From positions 124,001 to 188,000 of the forward strand of contig JAFREE010000025.1 of NCBI GenBank assembly GCA_019400425.1: 64,000 nucleotides of DNA, read 5' to 3'. This DNA is from Hymenochaete sp. R1 (Eukaryota; Basidiomycota; Agaricomycetes; Hymenochaetales; Hymenochaetaceae). Both the position numbers and the translations under genes were made by a program. Under the pieces are notes generated by a model. That model was not told where the DNA came from. It saw only the letters and a program-made list of their open reading frames with translations, and searched no databases. Positions 36,546 to 48,056 of this stretch are shown here, in pieces (within the stretch, counting starts at the first letter, position 1; every line of letters begins with the position of its first letter).

Positions 36546-37448
36546 TCACAATGAAGTTGACGAAAGTTTCGAAGCCCACCAGTCTTCGTCAGTGTGTACA
36601 TCTGCAAACGCAATGGGCATCAGGTTGTGGAAACCGGAGTCGATGGGAAGCCCCGTTGGTCGCATAAGCGGCGTCTTGGGCACATCATCGTCCGACGCGT
36701 AAGGTCCGTCGAGAGAGAACGGAAGCTCAGTCAGAGGAGTTTCGTACTCGTCCGAAGGGATTAGTTCGGGAGTCGAAGCTTCGAAGAGGTCACTGGGGAA
36801 TGGCGCAGATCTCAACGATGATTTGCGACTACGAATCGGACCCGTGCCGGGAAGAGGATTCAACCCCTCGTCGCAGCAGGGAGGGAGATCGGGAATATCC
36901 CAAGTAAATGGAGATTTTACTGCAGTGTGTGTCGCGTCGAGCATGGGGTTCCAGGGAATCTGGTCAAAGACAGAAGTATCGGGGAAGAGAACGCGTCCGG
37001 CGAGCTGGCAGTGGCGACTTCGACCTTTAGATCGAGTCGTGTACCCATTCTTCCGTCTTCTGTTAGCGGTTCGCTGCGGAGTTGGTGTGGTCTAAGCGGG
37101 AAAAGCTGCGTCAGCAAGCGAGGCACGGGGAGATGAAGGGCATACACGCACTGGGCACTCCGAACGCGGTCGCCGCTCAGTAAGACGGAAAGGAGATAAG
37201 AGGCGGATGGGCAGGTCTTGCGGCATTCCGAATGACGATATCGATTGAGCGCTAGGCTACAAAGGTAAGATAAATGAGTGACGATAGCGCGACGGAGGCG
37301 TATTAACGCGATTACTGACCAACTCGAACCCGATAGCAGGAGGGGGGATAGTCAATGGATGACGATCAAGACTAGGGCGCGACGTCTGGGCTCTGGGGCG
37401 GCAAGATGGCACTGCGAAGACGGGTGAGGTTGAGGCTGCGGCGTTCAT
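36546..37448 (-). CDS. Hypothetical protein, Pro/Ser-rich with acidic C-terminus
   Basis: I do not recognise this protein. Minus-strand exons 37448-37320, 37256-37152 and 37091-36546 join in frame to 259 residues. The N-terminus is Ser/Pro/Arg-rich (RPRAQTSRPSLDRHPL), a basic run TANRRRKNGYTTRSKGRSR at about 85-105 could be a nuclear signal, and the middle has FDQIPWNPMLDATHTAV and FTWDIPDLPPCCDEGLNPLPG. The C-terminal half is acidic with phosphosite-like EYETPLTELPFSLDGPYASD and ends DVHTDEDWWASKLSSTSL. There is no membrane segment. The even splicing phases (all phase 0) and conserved-looking aromatic blocks support a real gene; function is unknown. Confidence 0.6.
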
Positions 37449-40400
37449 CGAAGGTGGGATGATATGTGATTGAATGTGAGAGATTGGGGAGGCGCGCGGT
37501 GAGACTCAGGTGGGGGAGAATGACTAGTGCTACAGAGAGAAGAGTGGGCTGAGAATGAAGTCGTATATAAAGGCTTTGAGCTATCGTTTATTGGGAGAAA
37601 AGATGAAGGAAGGAGCGCATAAGAAAGATGAAGGAGACGAGGCGGGAACGGAAGCGGGAGACAATGGATAATGGAGGGAAGAGGGAGAGAAGGTAAATTA
37701 GAGGATCCCAAAGATCCCAGACAGCCAAAGCGCGCCCGCGTGAACGTGTTGTAACGCTTGTCACAGTATGTCACAACTTCCTAATATATCATTTTGTTTC
37801 CGTTTTTCCAACTCCGCTCTTTGTCCCTCTCATCACATCCATCTCGCCGCAACGCAACGGGCCCAGCATCGCGTCGCGCTCTCGCTTTTCCTGCTCACAA
37901 TAAAACGCATATCGACGAATAATTATGAAACAGTGTCGCCGAGCGATAACAATACTTGCTCATCGGCTGGGGCCAGCTGGCTTATTTTTTTCTTATACAC
38001 GACCCTTCCTCTCGAGTATTGGACTATTATGATTCTGTGAAAGGCTGTGAACCTCTCTGCCGTCGCGACCCGAACGGCCCCGTCAATCGCGCAACGTTTC
38101 GCGTCGTGCCAGCTTTCAAGGAACTTCTCGCTAGTTCTCTTCTGAACTCTACCTCCGCTACGTCACTGTCACCTTGACTCTTGAGCTTAAGTTATTAGGC
38201 CCGGCATGCGTCGTCCACAGAGTCTCGCTCTCAGCGCATCTAAGCTCCCATTGTTGCCTCCAGAAGGCAGTCACGGTTGCTCGCCCTTTGAAATTTTGCA
38301 GTCGGTCCATCCGATGCCTACGAAGAGCATTTCCAACGTTTCGATCCTAAAATAGGCTTCCTACTCGAAACACTTTTTGGGCCACCCGAGAAAGCGTTCG
38401 TGTCCGAAAACGGGTTGCTCCTTCATTGAGGCGTGACAGTGATGCTACCTATTGATCTAACACCGCACACCGCTGTCCTCCTCGTGTAAAGACGTCGACA
38501 TACCGACAGCCCGACACGGCCGCCCTAAATTGATGTTCTTCGCAATGCCAGTGTTCGGTCCACGCCACATCCAGCGTACGTCCCATATTCGTCCTCAGAC
38601 CCATATTTGGGGTGTGCGCTTTTTCCGTTCATCTCTGCGGCGAGTGGCGTGTGGCGACTGTGTAGCGTATGGAAATTCGGAATCCCTCGAAAATGTAGTC
38701 TAGAGGGAACGACTTACGTGTCTCGGAGATGGGTTGCCACAAAGTTTCCTGATACGTTTATTCCGAGGGGTCGTTTCTCGGAGGTAAATCTCGGGGATGA
38801 GGGAGTCTGGAAATTGTGCATCGCTTTTCTGCAGCTGCCCTTTGGCAGTACTAGTCCTTTGTCCCGAAGGAACAAGCTCCGAGTTCCGAGAAAGTCAAGG
38901 CTTTGTAGATCCATGATGTCTCTCGATGCGGTGCAGAACCCTTCTACGCAGCCAGGTATTAGAGACTTTGACCTACACCACTGTTCTAACGTATCGTTTC
39001 CCATCGATCTTTCTAATATTAATATCATTGAAACACGTCTCAGGACCATTGGCGAACGTAGAACTGCCATTGGAAGCTGATTTGACTATCTAGGCCATAT
39101 CTTTCCCACGCTAGACGCCCAATAGATCACATCTTATCATCATTTCATCACATCTTAGACTCACACTTCCACGATCGTTACCATATTCGACTCAATGTAG
39201 TGGTTGTGCTTTCCCTTTGTTGAGCTATTGACTCAGTGACTCACAGGACCCTGGGAATCGTCACCGACGGATGCAAATCATGCGTATCTCTTCTTTCGCA
39301 GGCTTCGCGACATCGCGATTTTCATACTGAATCATAGTGACTGTTGCGACGACGCCGAGAGATGAGCCTCTTGATGATCTAAGCGACATTGATAGGATCT
39401 TTCATTTTCTCGCACGAGGTATGACGCGGAGAATGATAATCGCGATCCGGGAGCGCACTGGCCGACCCACTGCAGAGCTTTCATTGCCTTTAAAATAAGC
39501 CACCGACTTGAAACACGAGCCAATCATGACAGCCGCCGCTCTCAGTGAGTTCTGCCAGTAGCTCTAGTGAGTAGTTTCTGTATCTCTCACGTCTGATTGC
39601 CTACTTATTTCGATCATGATCACCTGCCAGAAATGCGGATGTCCATGAGGCACCGAGTGTCAGGGCCTTCACTGGCAGGTTCAAGTCATTTACGGCCTTT
39701 TCTGAGCCTAACTTTGATAAAAAGTTAGAAACCTAATGTATCGCGAAGGTTAATAGAGAGCGGGACTGCAACACTTCCACCGCGGCCCCCTTCACTTTCA
39801 ATTAAGCGCAAAATATAAATAGTTCGATGAATGTGAAGACACTCAACCGAGCTTGTTCGCCACCTCGTACATTAATATTCCCGCCGCCCCCGCCCCGCGT
39901 TGCCCTCCTCATTCCTCTTTCCATAAGCATGTATGCGCGCCGTCATCCGTGGCATTCAACTCGCTGCTCGACCACCTTTACTATCAAATTCTACATTGCG
40001 GCAACTTTCTGCAACGCAAGATCGTTAACCTCCCCGCTCCCACCTTTTCGCGACAAAACTGGCAGCCGTCTTCGAGGCTTCGTCTTCGAGGCACAGGGAC
40101 ACGGGGTAGTAGGCCGGGGCTTGCGCGTTTCTTCGGCGGTTTCTCTCGTCGATGGCAGAGCGGTCGCGAGATGTGAATTTCTGAGAGGGAGTCTTATATA
40201 TAGGCTTGGGGTAAAGTGCTTTTTTTGGATGATTTGAGCGCGGTACTTCAACTGAAATGACCATAAGAGTCGTTCTAAGCGGCCGTCAGCCTCGAGGGTT
40301 CTTGTTGTTGCGACTTGCAATATCAGAGTCCCATCAATTACTGGAATAGCTAGCTATGTGACTTTTTTTGAGCTGTGCCGTAGAGTTATAAGATTTAATT

Positions 40401-41134
40401 TATTTTTATCTTTATTATAGATTTATTCCGACGGACGAATGAACTGTGGCAAAGGCTGTCAAGCGAAATTCGGTAGCGTGAGAAACTTATAAACACACAT
40501 CGCGTGTTGCTGGTGTAGTGTTGCCCTGCCCTAGTTTCTTCCTCTTCCTACTCCTCCTACGTTCAGACGGACCGGCAGAGATGAGACTCTAGGAGCGTAA
40601 GCCTTCTGAATCTTGCAACTTGTCTTCCGTTGCAGAAACGAGTGCAAAGATGCGTGATGGGTCCTGGTTAGGAGAGAATTGCGATGGTGCATAGTAGATC
40701 ATCCTTTTGCAACATCGACTTTCTCGCTGTCAGATTGCTTACACCTCTCTCTTACTCGCCCACCTTCGTTGACCTTCGTCTGCATTGTATCATAGGCCCG
40801 TGCTAGCTGATCGAAAACTTGAAATACACCTCATTCAGCATCTGGCTTGGATTGACTGGACAATCATCTTCGCAGACGGTCTCCATCGGAACCGAGTTAC
40901 TGCAAATTCAGCGTTCTCTCGCGAAGTGGAATCCTTTCTCTATCATTGTCATCGTACGTGTCGTCCGCCTGGCATTTTTCAATCTCCGCTTACTTTCAAT
41001 CCCAATCTACACTGGACTCGCCACAGCGTACAGGTTTCGAGTCACAGCCGACGACAGTGCAACACTCAGCCTCCTTGCACCTTTTCCCCCGTCTCCGACT
41101 TCGCCTTAACTCCAGTAACGACCTGTTAGCTCCT
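37449..41134. other. Long divergent intergenic region
   Basis: 3.7 kb separates the start of the minus-strand unknown gene from the start of plus-strand paralogue A. Open stretches at 38607-39080 (plus) and 39070-38714 (minus) overlap each other and match no family. 39.8-40.3 kb is GC-richer and has frames on both strands without supporting splice logic. I see no transposon ends or RNA genes. Confidence 0.45.
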
Positions 41135-42312
41135 ATGTCCACCAGCGGTAGCTTGAAACGTAGAATCCCTAGGGATGCACCTGATGAACTTGAACGTCCC
41201 CGTGTTCCACCAGCTCATCGAAAGCAGGAAACGCATAACATTGCTTCGCTTCGAGAAGCCGTATACACTTTCTTGGATCCTCTGGAGAATCCGGACAGGA
41301 AACAAGAACGGGACGCGCTTGTAAAAGACGAAAAAATAATTCACTATAAACATGAAAAACGAAATCGCCTCCAAGTGCAGATGGGGATCATCAATAACAT
41401 TGTCGACGAAGTCTTTGTCAAGGAAGATATTTCCGCTGACGACAAAGCTGAGGCCAAGTGCCTCAAGATACGAGTGGATCACGCCTTCTTTTTGCTTCTG
41501 ATGGACTCCTACGTCTATTTCATGAGTGAAGAGTCGAACGTCAATGAATGGACACGGAAGAATAGGCGGAAAAACATGTGGCCTGAATATGATGCTTATG
41601 TGAAGAATCTTCGATACGACCTTTGGCAGGCGAATGCGGACTTTGATAAGAAACGAGAGGAGCTCTGCAAGGAGTTTCGAAACACAATCATAAAGAAACA
41701 GGAGGACTACATTGCAGGCGCAGGTGTGAACGTTGTTCTGTCTCTCCTCTTTGAGCGTCTATGCTTACCAAACCCAACCCTTACGCAGGATGGCCGAATG
41801 AGAACATGTTCAGCGCAGAAGATGATATATTACTATACGCTTCATTGTACCGTACAGCCGCCCAGTGGGATCTGGTACAGCTCAAGGCGAGAAACAAAAA
41901 AATTAGCGGACTGCTTGGTCGAGTCCATTCTATCCTCTCGGAAAGGCTGGCGACTCTTGATGTAGCACATGGCGGCAGCGACTATGTCGACCCGATGCTT
42001 TCCCTGACAGAAATTGCCAGAGAGCGATTTCTGGTGGACGACACATACTACCATGTGATGTTTGAGTCGAAACACCAGTCGCTCGAAAGACGCATAGGTT
42101 CACAAGGCGATCAGAAAGAGCTTACCCGCAACGAAAAGGGCGCCAATAGATATTTAAAGAGTGATTCACTCGAATACATTGATAAAAGGAAGAAGAGACA
42201 AAATGAACGTCTGGTCGAGCTCAGCAATCTTTCATTGCCCGTCGAGATGAACGAGCTCACGGCTCGGATGATGGAACTTGAAAGGCAAGAAGATCGATAT
42301 AAGAAGCTATGA
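41135..42312 (+). CDS. Lineage-specific coiled-coil protein, paralogue A
   Basis: Unknown family, with a second copy at 58520-57360. Exons 41135-41723 and 41789-42312 give 370 residues. Recognisable shared blocks are RVPPAHRKQE, ALVKDEKIIHYK, KIRVDHAFFLLLMDSYVYF, LWQANADFDKKREELCKE, DDILLYASLYRTAAQWDL, GSDYVDPMLSLTEIARERF, LVDDTYYHVMFESKH, RKKRQNERLVELSNLS and MNELTARMMELERQE. It is highly charged, mostly helical, with coiled coils in the centre and at the C-terminus; no signal peptide, membrane segment or catalytic motif. The ATG at 41135 matches the start of copy B (MSTS). Upstream in-frame codons exist but have no counterpart in B. Confidence 0.8.
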
Positions 42313-42550
42313 GATGATAATTCCGTTCACTGGGTACTGGAACCAGCGGACCTCTATCTCTGATCTGATCTCCGAGCACATTCAAGCCATCGACACAATG
42401 GACAGTTGCTGTTCTTATTAGAGTTATTTTACATACAATGTAGCGTTTCTTTGTAACTTCGACTTCGAATTTTAATTAAATTTATGAGCCGGCTCTGTGT
42501 ATGACAACTCGTTCTTGCGTGCCTTCTTCGATGACGCCGAGATGAAAACT

Positions 42551-42566
42551 CACACACACACACACA
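42551..42566. repeat. (CA)8 microsatellite
   Basis: Eight CA units in the region between paralogue A and HSP90. Confidence 0.9.
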
Positions 42567-43069
42567 CCGTTCGCTTTCTGACCCACTTGACTATGCGGAG
42601 GTCTATTTGTGCCTGTCCTGTCCCTATCTGTTTATCCTTATGCGATATAACTGTACAACTTGGTATACTTACATGTATTTATCGATCGATTCAACGCCTC
42701 TGCCACTCTGAGATTAAAGCTTGAATAGTCTGCATGTGTGCGAATGGTGGCATTAATATTGTATCATTCGGAAAGAGACAGGATTGATGATGGGCGCTTA
42801 AGAATATTCAAGGAATATGTGGCTTTAAACTCGCTGGCAAAAGCGAAAAGTAAACGAGTTTATAGTGAGTATTTGCATACTACTGACATACAATGAGACG
42901 ATGAGTTTTGAGAAATGTTTTGTCTATCCAGGACTTGGAAAAATTGGACAATGAGGGATGGAGATGAAGGAAGGAGAAAGACTCGGAAGTTCTGGATGGC
43001 TGTGGAATGTGCTAGAACGTGAGCCTGGAGAGCTGAAAGGCGTTAAGCGTGAGAATGTTGGATTGGATG

Positions 43070-43087
43070 GACGCTTCTCGAAACCTT
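43070..43087 (+). promoter_or_regulatory. Heat-shock-element-like motif upstream of HSP90
   Basis: Pentamer series GAC-gc-TTC-tc-GAA-ac-CTT contains one perfect inverted core (TTCnnGAA at 43075-43082) flanked by imperfect units, 130 bp before the HSP90 start. This is the expected target of heat-shock factor and fits the gene. An AT-rich TTATA at 43138 may be the core promoter. Confidence 0.5.
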
Positions 43088-43216
43088 TGGCTGAGCTCTG
43101 AAAGACTTCTTAAACCGACTCTCCTCCTTCCTCCCTCTTATACTCCCTTTGCCTCCCTCCCATCTCTCTCTCCGACATCTGTCGTCACATTACTTGCTTT
43201 CTGAAACAACAAAACA

Positions 43217-45624
43217 ATGGCAGAAACACCCCAGGTCCACCGGTTCCAGGCTGAAATCAGTCAATTGCTCGACCTCATCATCAGTGAGTCTTTCTATGCG
43301 CCTGATCCTTTCACCCTCGGGCGCTTGGGCTGAACTGAACGTACGTCCTCATTGTCATTCGCTAGACACTTTCTACTCCAACAAGGAGATCTTTCTTCGT
43401 GAAATTATTTCCAATGGCTCCGATGCCCTCGACAAAATCCGTTACGCGTCCCTCACAGACCCCTCTGTTCTTGACACGGAGAAGGACCTCTACATCCGTA
43501 TCACTCCCGACAAAGAAAACAAAATCCTCTCTATCCGTGACACGGGTATCGGTATGACCAAAGCCGACCTTGTCAACAACCTTGGTACGATCGCCAAATC
43601 TGGCACAAAGGCAAGTGTTCAAGTGGCGTGTCTCCTTGTATGCGCAATGTGCTGACAAATTGCGTCGATGTTCATAGGGTTTCATGGAAGCCTTGAGCTC
43701 TGGAGCTGATATCTCTATGATTGGCCAGTTTGGTGTCGGTTTCTATTCGTCGTATCTTGTCGCCGAGCGCGTACAGGTAATCTCCAAACATAACGATGAT
43801 GAGCAGTACATCTGGGAATCCGCAGCCGGCGGTACCTTCACTATCACCCTCGACACCACCAACCCTCCCATCGGTCGCGGTACCGAAATCCGTCTCTTCA
43901 TGAAGGAGGACCAGCTTGAGTACCTCGACGAGAAGCGGATTAAGGACGTTGTCAAGAAGCACTCCGAGTTCATCTCATACCCCATCCAACTCACCGTGAC
44001 GAAGGAGGTTGAGAAGGTTAGTACCTCATTTGACTCTTTTCTAACAAACTTCTGACTATATCAAAATTAATAGGAAGTTGAGGATGACGAAGAGGAAGAA
44101 AAAGAAGATAAGGATGAGTCAAAGATCGAGGAAGTCGATGAAGAGGCCGAGAAGAAGAAGGAAAAGAAGAAGATCAAGGAGAAGACGGTTGAGAATGAAG
44201 AACTCAACAAGACGAAACCCATCTGGACCCGCAACCCGAACGACATCACGGCGGAGGAGTACAGTGCCTTCTACAAGACCCTTTCGAACGACTGGGAAGA
44301 TCATCTTGCCGTCAAGCATTTCTCCGTCGAGGGTCAGCTTGAGTTCAAGGCCATCCTCTACGTTCCGAAGCGGTAAGTTCTCCCCTTCTGTTGAGGGCTG
44401 CGGGTGCTCATTTCAACTTAGCGCTCCCTTCGATCTCTTCGAATCCAAGAAGAAGCGGAACAACATCAAGCTTTATGTCCGCCGAGTCTTCATCATGGAC
44501 GACTGTGAGGACCTCATTCCCGAGTATCTTAACTTCATCAAGGGCATCGTCGACTCCGAAGACTTGCCTCTCAATATCTCGCGTGAGACCCTGCAGCAGA
44601 ACAAGATCCTCAAGGTCATTCGCAAGAACATTGTCAAGAAATGCATGGACGTCTTCTCTGAGATCGCTGAGGATAAGGACAACTTCAACAAGTTCTACGA
44701 GGCGTTCGGGAAGAACATCAAGCTCGGTATCCACGAGGACGCCCAGAACCGCAGCAAGCTTGCTGAGTTCTTGCGCTTCTACTCGACCAAGGCCCTTGAT
44801 GAGCAGACCTCCTTGAAGGGTAAGTACCTTATCGATCTTTCCAATGCGCTTGCTGACAATGACTTTCAGACTACATCACGCGCATGCCGGAGGTCCAGAA
44901 GTCGATCTACTACCTCACCGGCGAGTCCCTCACCGCCGTCAAAGACTCGCCGTTCCTTGAGGCCCTCAAGAAGAAAGGCTTCGAGGTCCTCCTCCTCGTC
45001 GACCCCATCGACGAATACGCCGTCACCCAGCTCAAGGAGTTCGACGGCAAGAAGCTCATCTGTGTCTCGAAAGAGGGTCTCGAGCTCGAGGAGACCGAGG
45101 AGGAGAAGAAGGCGCGCGAGGAGGAGGCCTCTCAGTTCGAGGAGCTCTGCAAGGTCGTGAAGGACGCGCTCGGCGACAAGGTCGAGAAGGTCGTCACCTC
45201 GACGCGCGTGATCGACTCTCCCTGCGTGCTCGTCACCGGCCAATTCGGGTGGTCCGCGAACATGGAGCGCATCATGAAAGCGCAGGCGCTGCGCGACACG
45301 TCGATGTCGTCGTACATGGCGTCGAAGAAGACGCTGGAGCTGAACCCGAAGAACCCGATCGTGAAGGTGCTGAAGAACAAGGTGGCGGAGGACAAGGCGG
45401 ATAAGAGCGTGAGGGACCTGACGTACCTCTTGTTCGAGACGGCGCTGTTGACGAGCGGGTTTGTGTTGGACGAGCCGACGTCGTTCGCGAAGAGGATTCA
45501 TAGGATGATCTCGTTGGGTCTTGATGTGGATGAGGACGAGGCTGCTGTGGAGGCGGCACCGGCTGCGACTGAAGCATCGACGTCTGAGCCGGCTGCAGCG
45601 TCTGCCATGGAGGAGATCGACTAA
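43217..45624 (+). CDS. HSP90: Cytosolic Hsp90 chaperone
   Basis: ATP-dependent dimeric chaperone for kinases, receptors and other clients. Exons 43217-43283, 43366-43610, 43678-44016, 44074-44372, 44422-44819 and 44870-45624 give 700 residues. The N-terminal GHKL ATPase has [30 protein letters not shown] and [13 protein letters not shown]; an acidic Lys/Glu linker (about 215-265) follows; the middle domain has [15 protein letters not shown] and [15 protein letters not shown]; the C-terminal domain has [13 protein letters not shown]. The C-terminus reads MEEID instead of the usual MEEVD. The second intron (43611-43677) uses a GC donor (AAG/GCAAGT), forced by the invariant GTKGFMEAL reading. 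Third-position GC is very high in the last exon, consistent with strong expression. Confidence 0.97.
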
Positions 45625-46106
45625 ATGCGTTTTTTTCTTCTCCGTTCGTTTGATCCACCTTCCTCTTCTTCCTCCGCTCCTCCCAGCTTTTTGTACTGCA
45701 TATCTTTCCGCTTTTTTCTTTTCTTTTCTTTCCATCTACTTACGATCTGGGCATGTATAGTCAGTCTCGTTCTCGTTACCATTAACTCCTGTTGCATTAG
45801 TTTTCTTTCGTCCCCCACCCCTCACCATCTCAAAATGAATGAAACGAGCTGTTTGTTTTTTGATAAATGTTATGATACGATTTTTTCTTTTTCCTTTCGT
45901 GATCGTCTACGTACGTTGAGCTGCGTACAATGACGGCCGGCACAGCAAAACATAAGGCAAGAAGTACAAAATACAAGAATCCAGAAATACACCCCGAGCG
46001 AAGTATGAAACATTAATTTTAATATTACATGCTAATTAGTCCATGCAACATCACACGCCTACATACACCTCAACCCGACCCAACTCAATCAATATCGATA
46101 CCATCA

Positions 46107-47656
46107 TCAATCAGCCTCCAAGCTCTCCTCTTCGCGCTCCTCTTCCGTCATCTCCGTCCCCACTCCACCCGCACCCGCCTTCTCATACATCCCAACCACA
46201 ACCCTCAACCGCGCGTTCTCCGCCTCGACCGCGTCCATCTCCTCCTCCCTTCGCGCGCCGAACCGGCGCAGGGAGCGGATCTCGGAGGCTTGTGCGGTGA
46301 TGAGCTGGTGAGGGGAGGTTATTGTTAAGTTTGGGGTGGGGGCGGGGCTGGGGGTGATTTGGGAGGTGGTAGTGGTGGTGGTGAAGGAGGGAGAAAGGGA
46401 GAGGGAGAGGCGACGTTTGGCTTCGGTGAGTTGGGTGCGGAGGGAGGTGGTTGTTTGGGTTTGTTCGCTGGGGGCGGAAGGGGAGGTTCGGAGGAGTAGG
46501 AGGTGCAGGAATCGAGAATGTTGGATTCGTTGTAATAAAAAGAGAGAGAGAGAGAAAAGAAGTGAGAGGTCCCGTAAGTGTGTTGAAAGTTGAGGAGATG
46601 AGATGGGAGGACTCACGCCAGCTTCGCGTCCAGTTCCGATTTCGCGTGTTCGAGCGAGTCGGCGTACAGCTTCGCTTTCTGAACCTCGCTTTTGAGGACG
46701 TCGATGACCTGAGCCTGTTCGTTGTATCGCGTGATGTCGTCGTTCCTATACATAATAATAATAGCAATACATATCGCGTCAGTCCCGATGCTTCAGATAC
46801 GATATACTCAAGAGAAGAAGGAAGAGGAGACACACACCACATGCGAAGCATAGCCGTCATCTGCTCGATGCGCCTCTCGTAGTCTCTCAGCCGCTGGACC
46901 TTGGGCGCGTCCGCCTTGATCTGGGTCTCGAGACCGAACACGCGGTTCTGCGCGCTCCCGAGCAGTTTTCCTTGCGCGGCGAGATGGGCCTGTAGGTACG
47001 GAAGAGAGGGAAAGATGCATTAATTAATGGAATTGACGATTGCGAATGGTGAGACCGAGCGTCAGATGCATACGCATGTGTGCATTCAATCAGCGTGTGT
47101 ATGGACCCGAACACGGTAACCACAGCAGCGCGATTCGATTCGATTCTCTGCACGAGCGAAAGCGAGGACGAAAGACTCGAGACGTACCTCCAGATCAGCC
47201 TTTGCGCTCCTCAACGAGTTGGCCTCTGCCATCCACGATTTCTTCTGTTCGCGGAGGTCGTTGAGCTTGGACGACTGCCCCTCGTTCCACTCGAGATGTT
47301 TCTTTTTCATCTGGATGGTCTGGTCGTGGTATTTGTTGGACTCGTTCTGGAGGTCGACAAGTTGGCTTCTGTATTCGCGTAGGCGAATTTGCTGTGTGTG
47401 TGTGAGTGCGGGTGTGGGTTGAAGGGAAGGAGTGAAGAGAAGAGAAGTAAGGCTGTGTTAGAGAATGGAAGAGGGAGGAGGATGGGAGTAGGATACGGAC
47501 GAGGCGTTGACGTTGAGCTTCGTCGTCTGCAGCTGATAGACGGAGGAGTTCATCGTCGAGGAGGGCGAGGAAAGCGTTTATTTGATGTTGTGAGGGAGGA
47601 GACGAACATGAATTGAAGAGATCGTTGAGACTTGCGGATATTTCGGAGGGGAGCAT
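46107..47656 (-). CDS. Hypothetical coiled-coil protein
   Basis: I do not recognise the family. Minus-strand exons 47656-47501, 47391-47188, 46989-46838, 46745-46617 and 46467-46107 join in frame to 333 residues. The N-terminus (MLPSEISASLNDLFNS) begins a helical region; long coiled coils cover residues about 50-210 with IRLREYRSQLVDLQNESNKY, KKKHLEWNEGQSSKLNDLRE and VQRLRDYERRIEQMTAMLR; a Ser/Thr-rich linker (SPSFTTTTTTSQITPSPAP) follows, then a last coil REEEMDAVEAENARLRVVV and an acidic tail. Introns here are longer (92-198 bp) than elsewhere in the window. A structural role at the spindle pole, kinetochore or trafficking machinery is possible but unsupported. Confidence 0.7.
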
Positions 47657-48056
47657 GAGCGCGCGGGGTTGAGGAGTGAGTGGATGAGTGGATAGAAGAA
47701 AGGAAAAGGATCCGAGGATGAAACGGCGGGCATACCCAAAAAGGAAATGCCTGGTATCGTATCGCCGGTTCTCCTTCAACTGGCTTCTGCTCTCTGACCA
47801 CTAGGACTACTAGGACTACACGGAGCGTTGACCGGGCAGTTTACTCATGAATGTTTATATCCAGTCAGGGGTTGTTAAGGACTAATCTCAAAGAAGTGTA
47901 AATAATATTATATTATATTTCCAAATGTCGTTATCCTTGTATTCCCTCTCTGGCTCTTACTACTATTTCACTCTCCCTTTCCCTTTCTCTCCCTACCCCT
48001 TCTCTTTCCTCCCCCCTCCACCACCCGTCTGAAGCTCTGCTCCTACTACCCGCACG

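Noticed and set aside
38607..39080. 157-codon plus-strand frame overlapping a minus-strand frame
   Set aside because: Two frames on opposite strands, neither with family motifs nor biased codon use.
44078..45160. 360-codon plus-strand frame inside HSP90
   Set aside because: Frame-shifted shadow of HSP90 made of Arg/Ser runs caused by high third-position GC; HSP90 itself is certain.
44866..45735. 289-codon minus-strand frame antisense to HSP90
   Set aside because: Arg/Leu-rich mirror of a GC3-biased exon; no family likeness.
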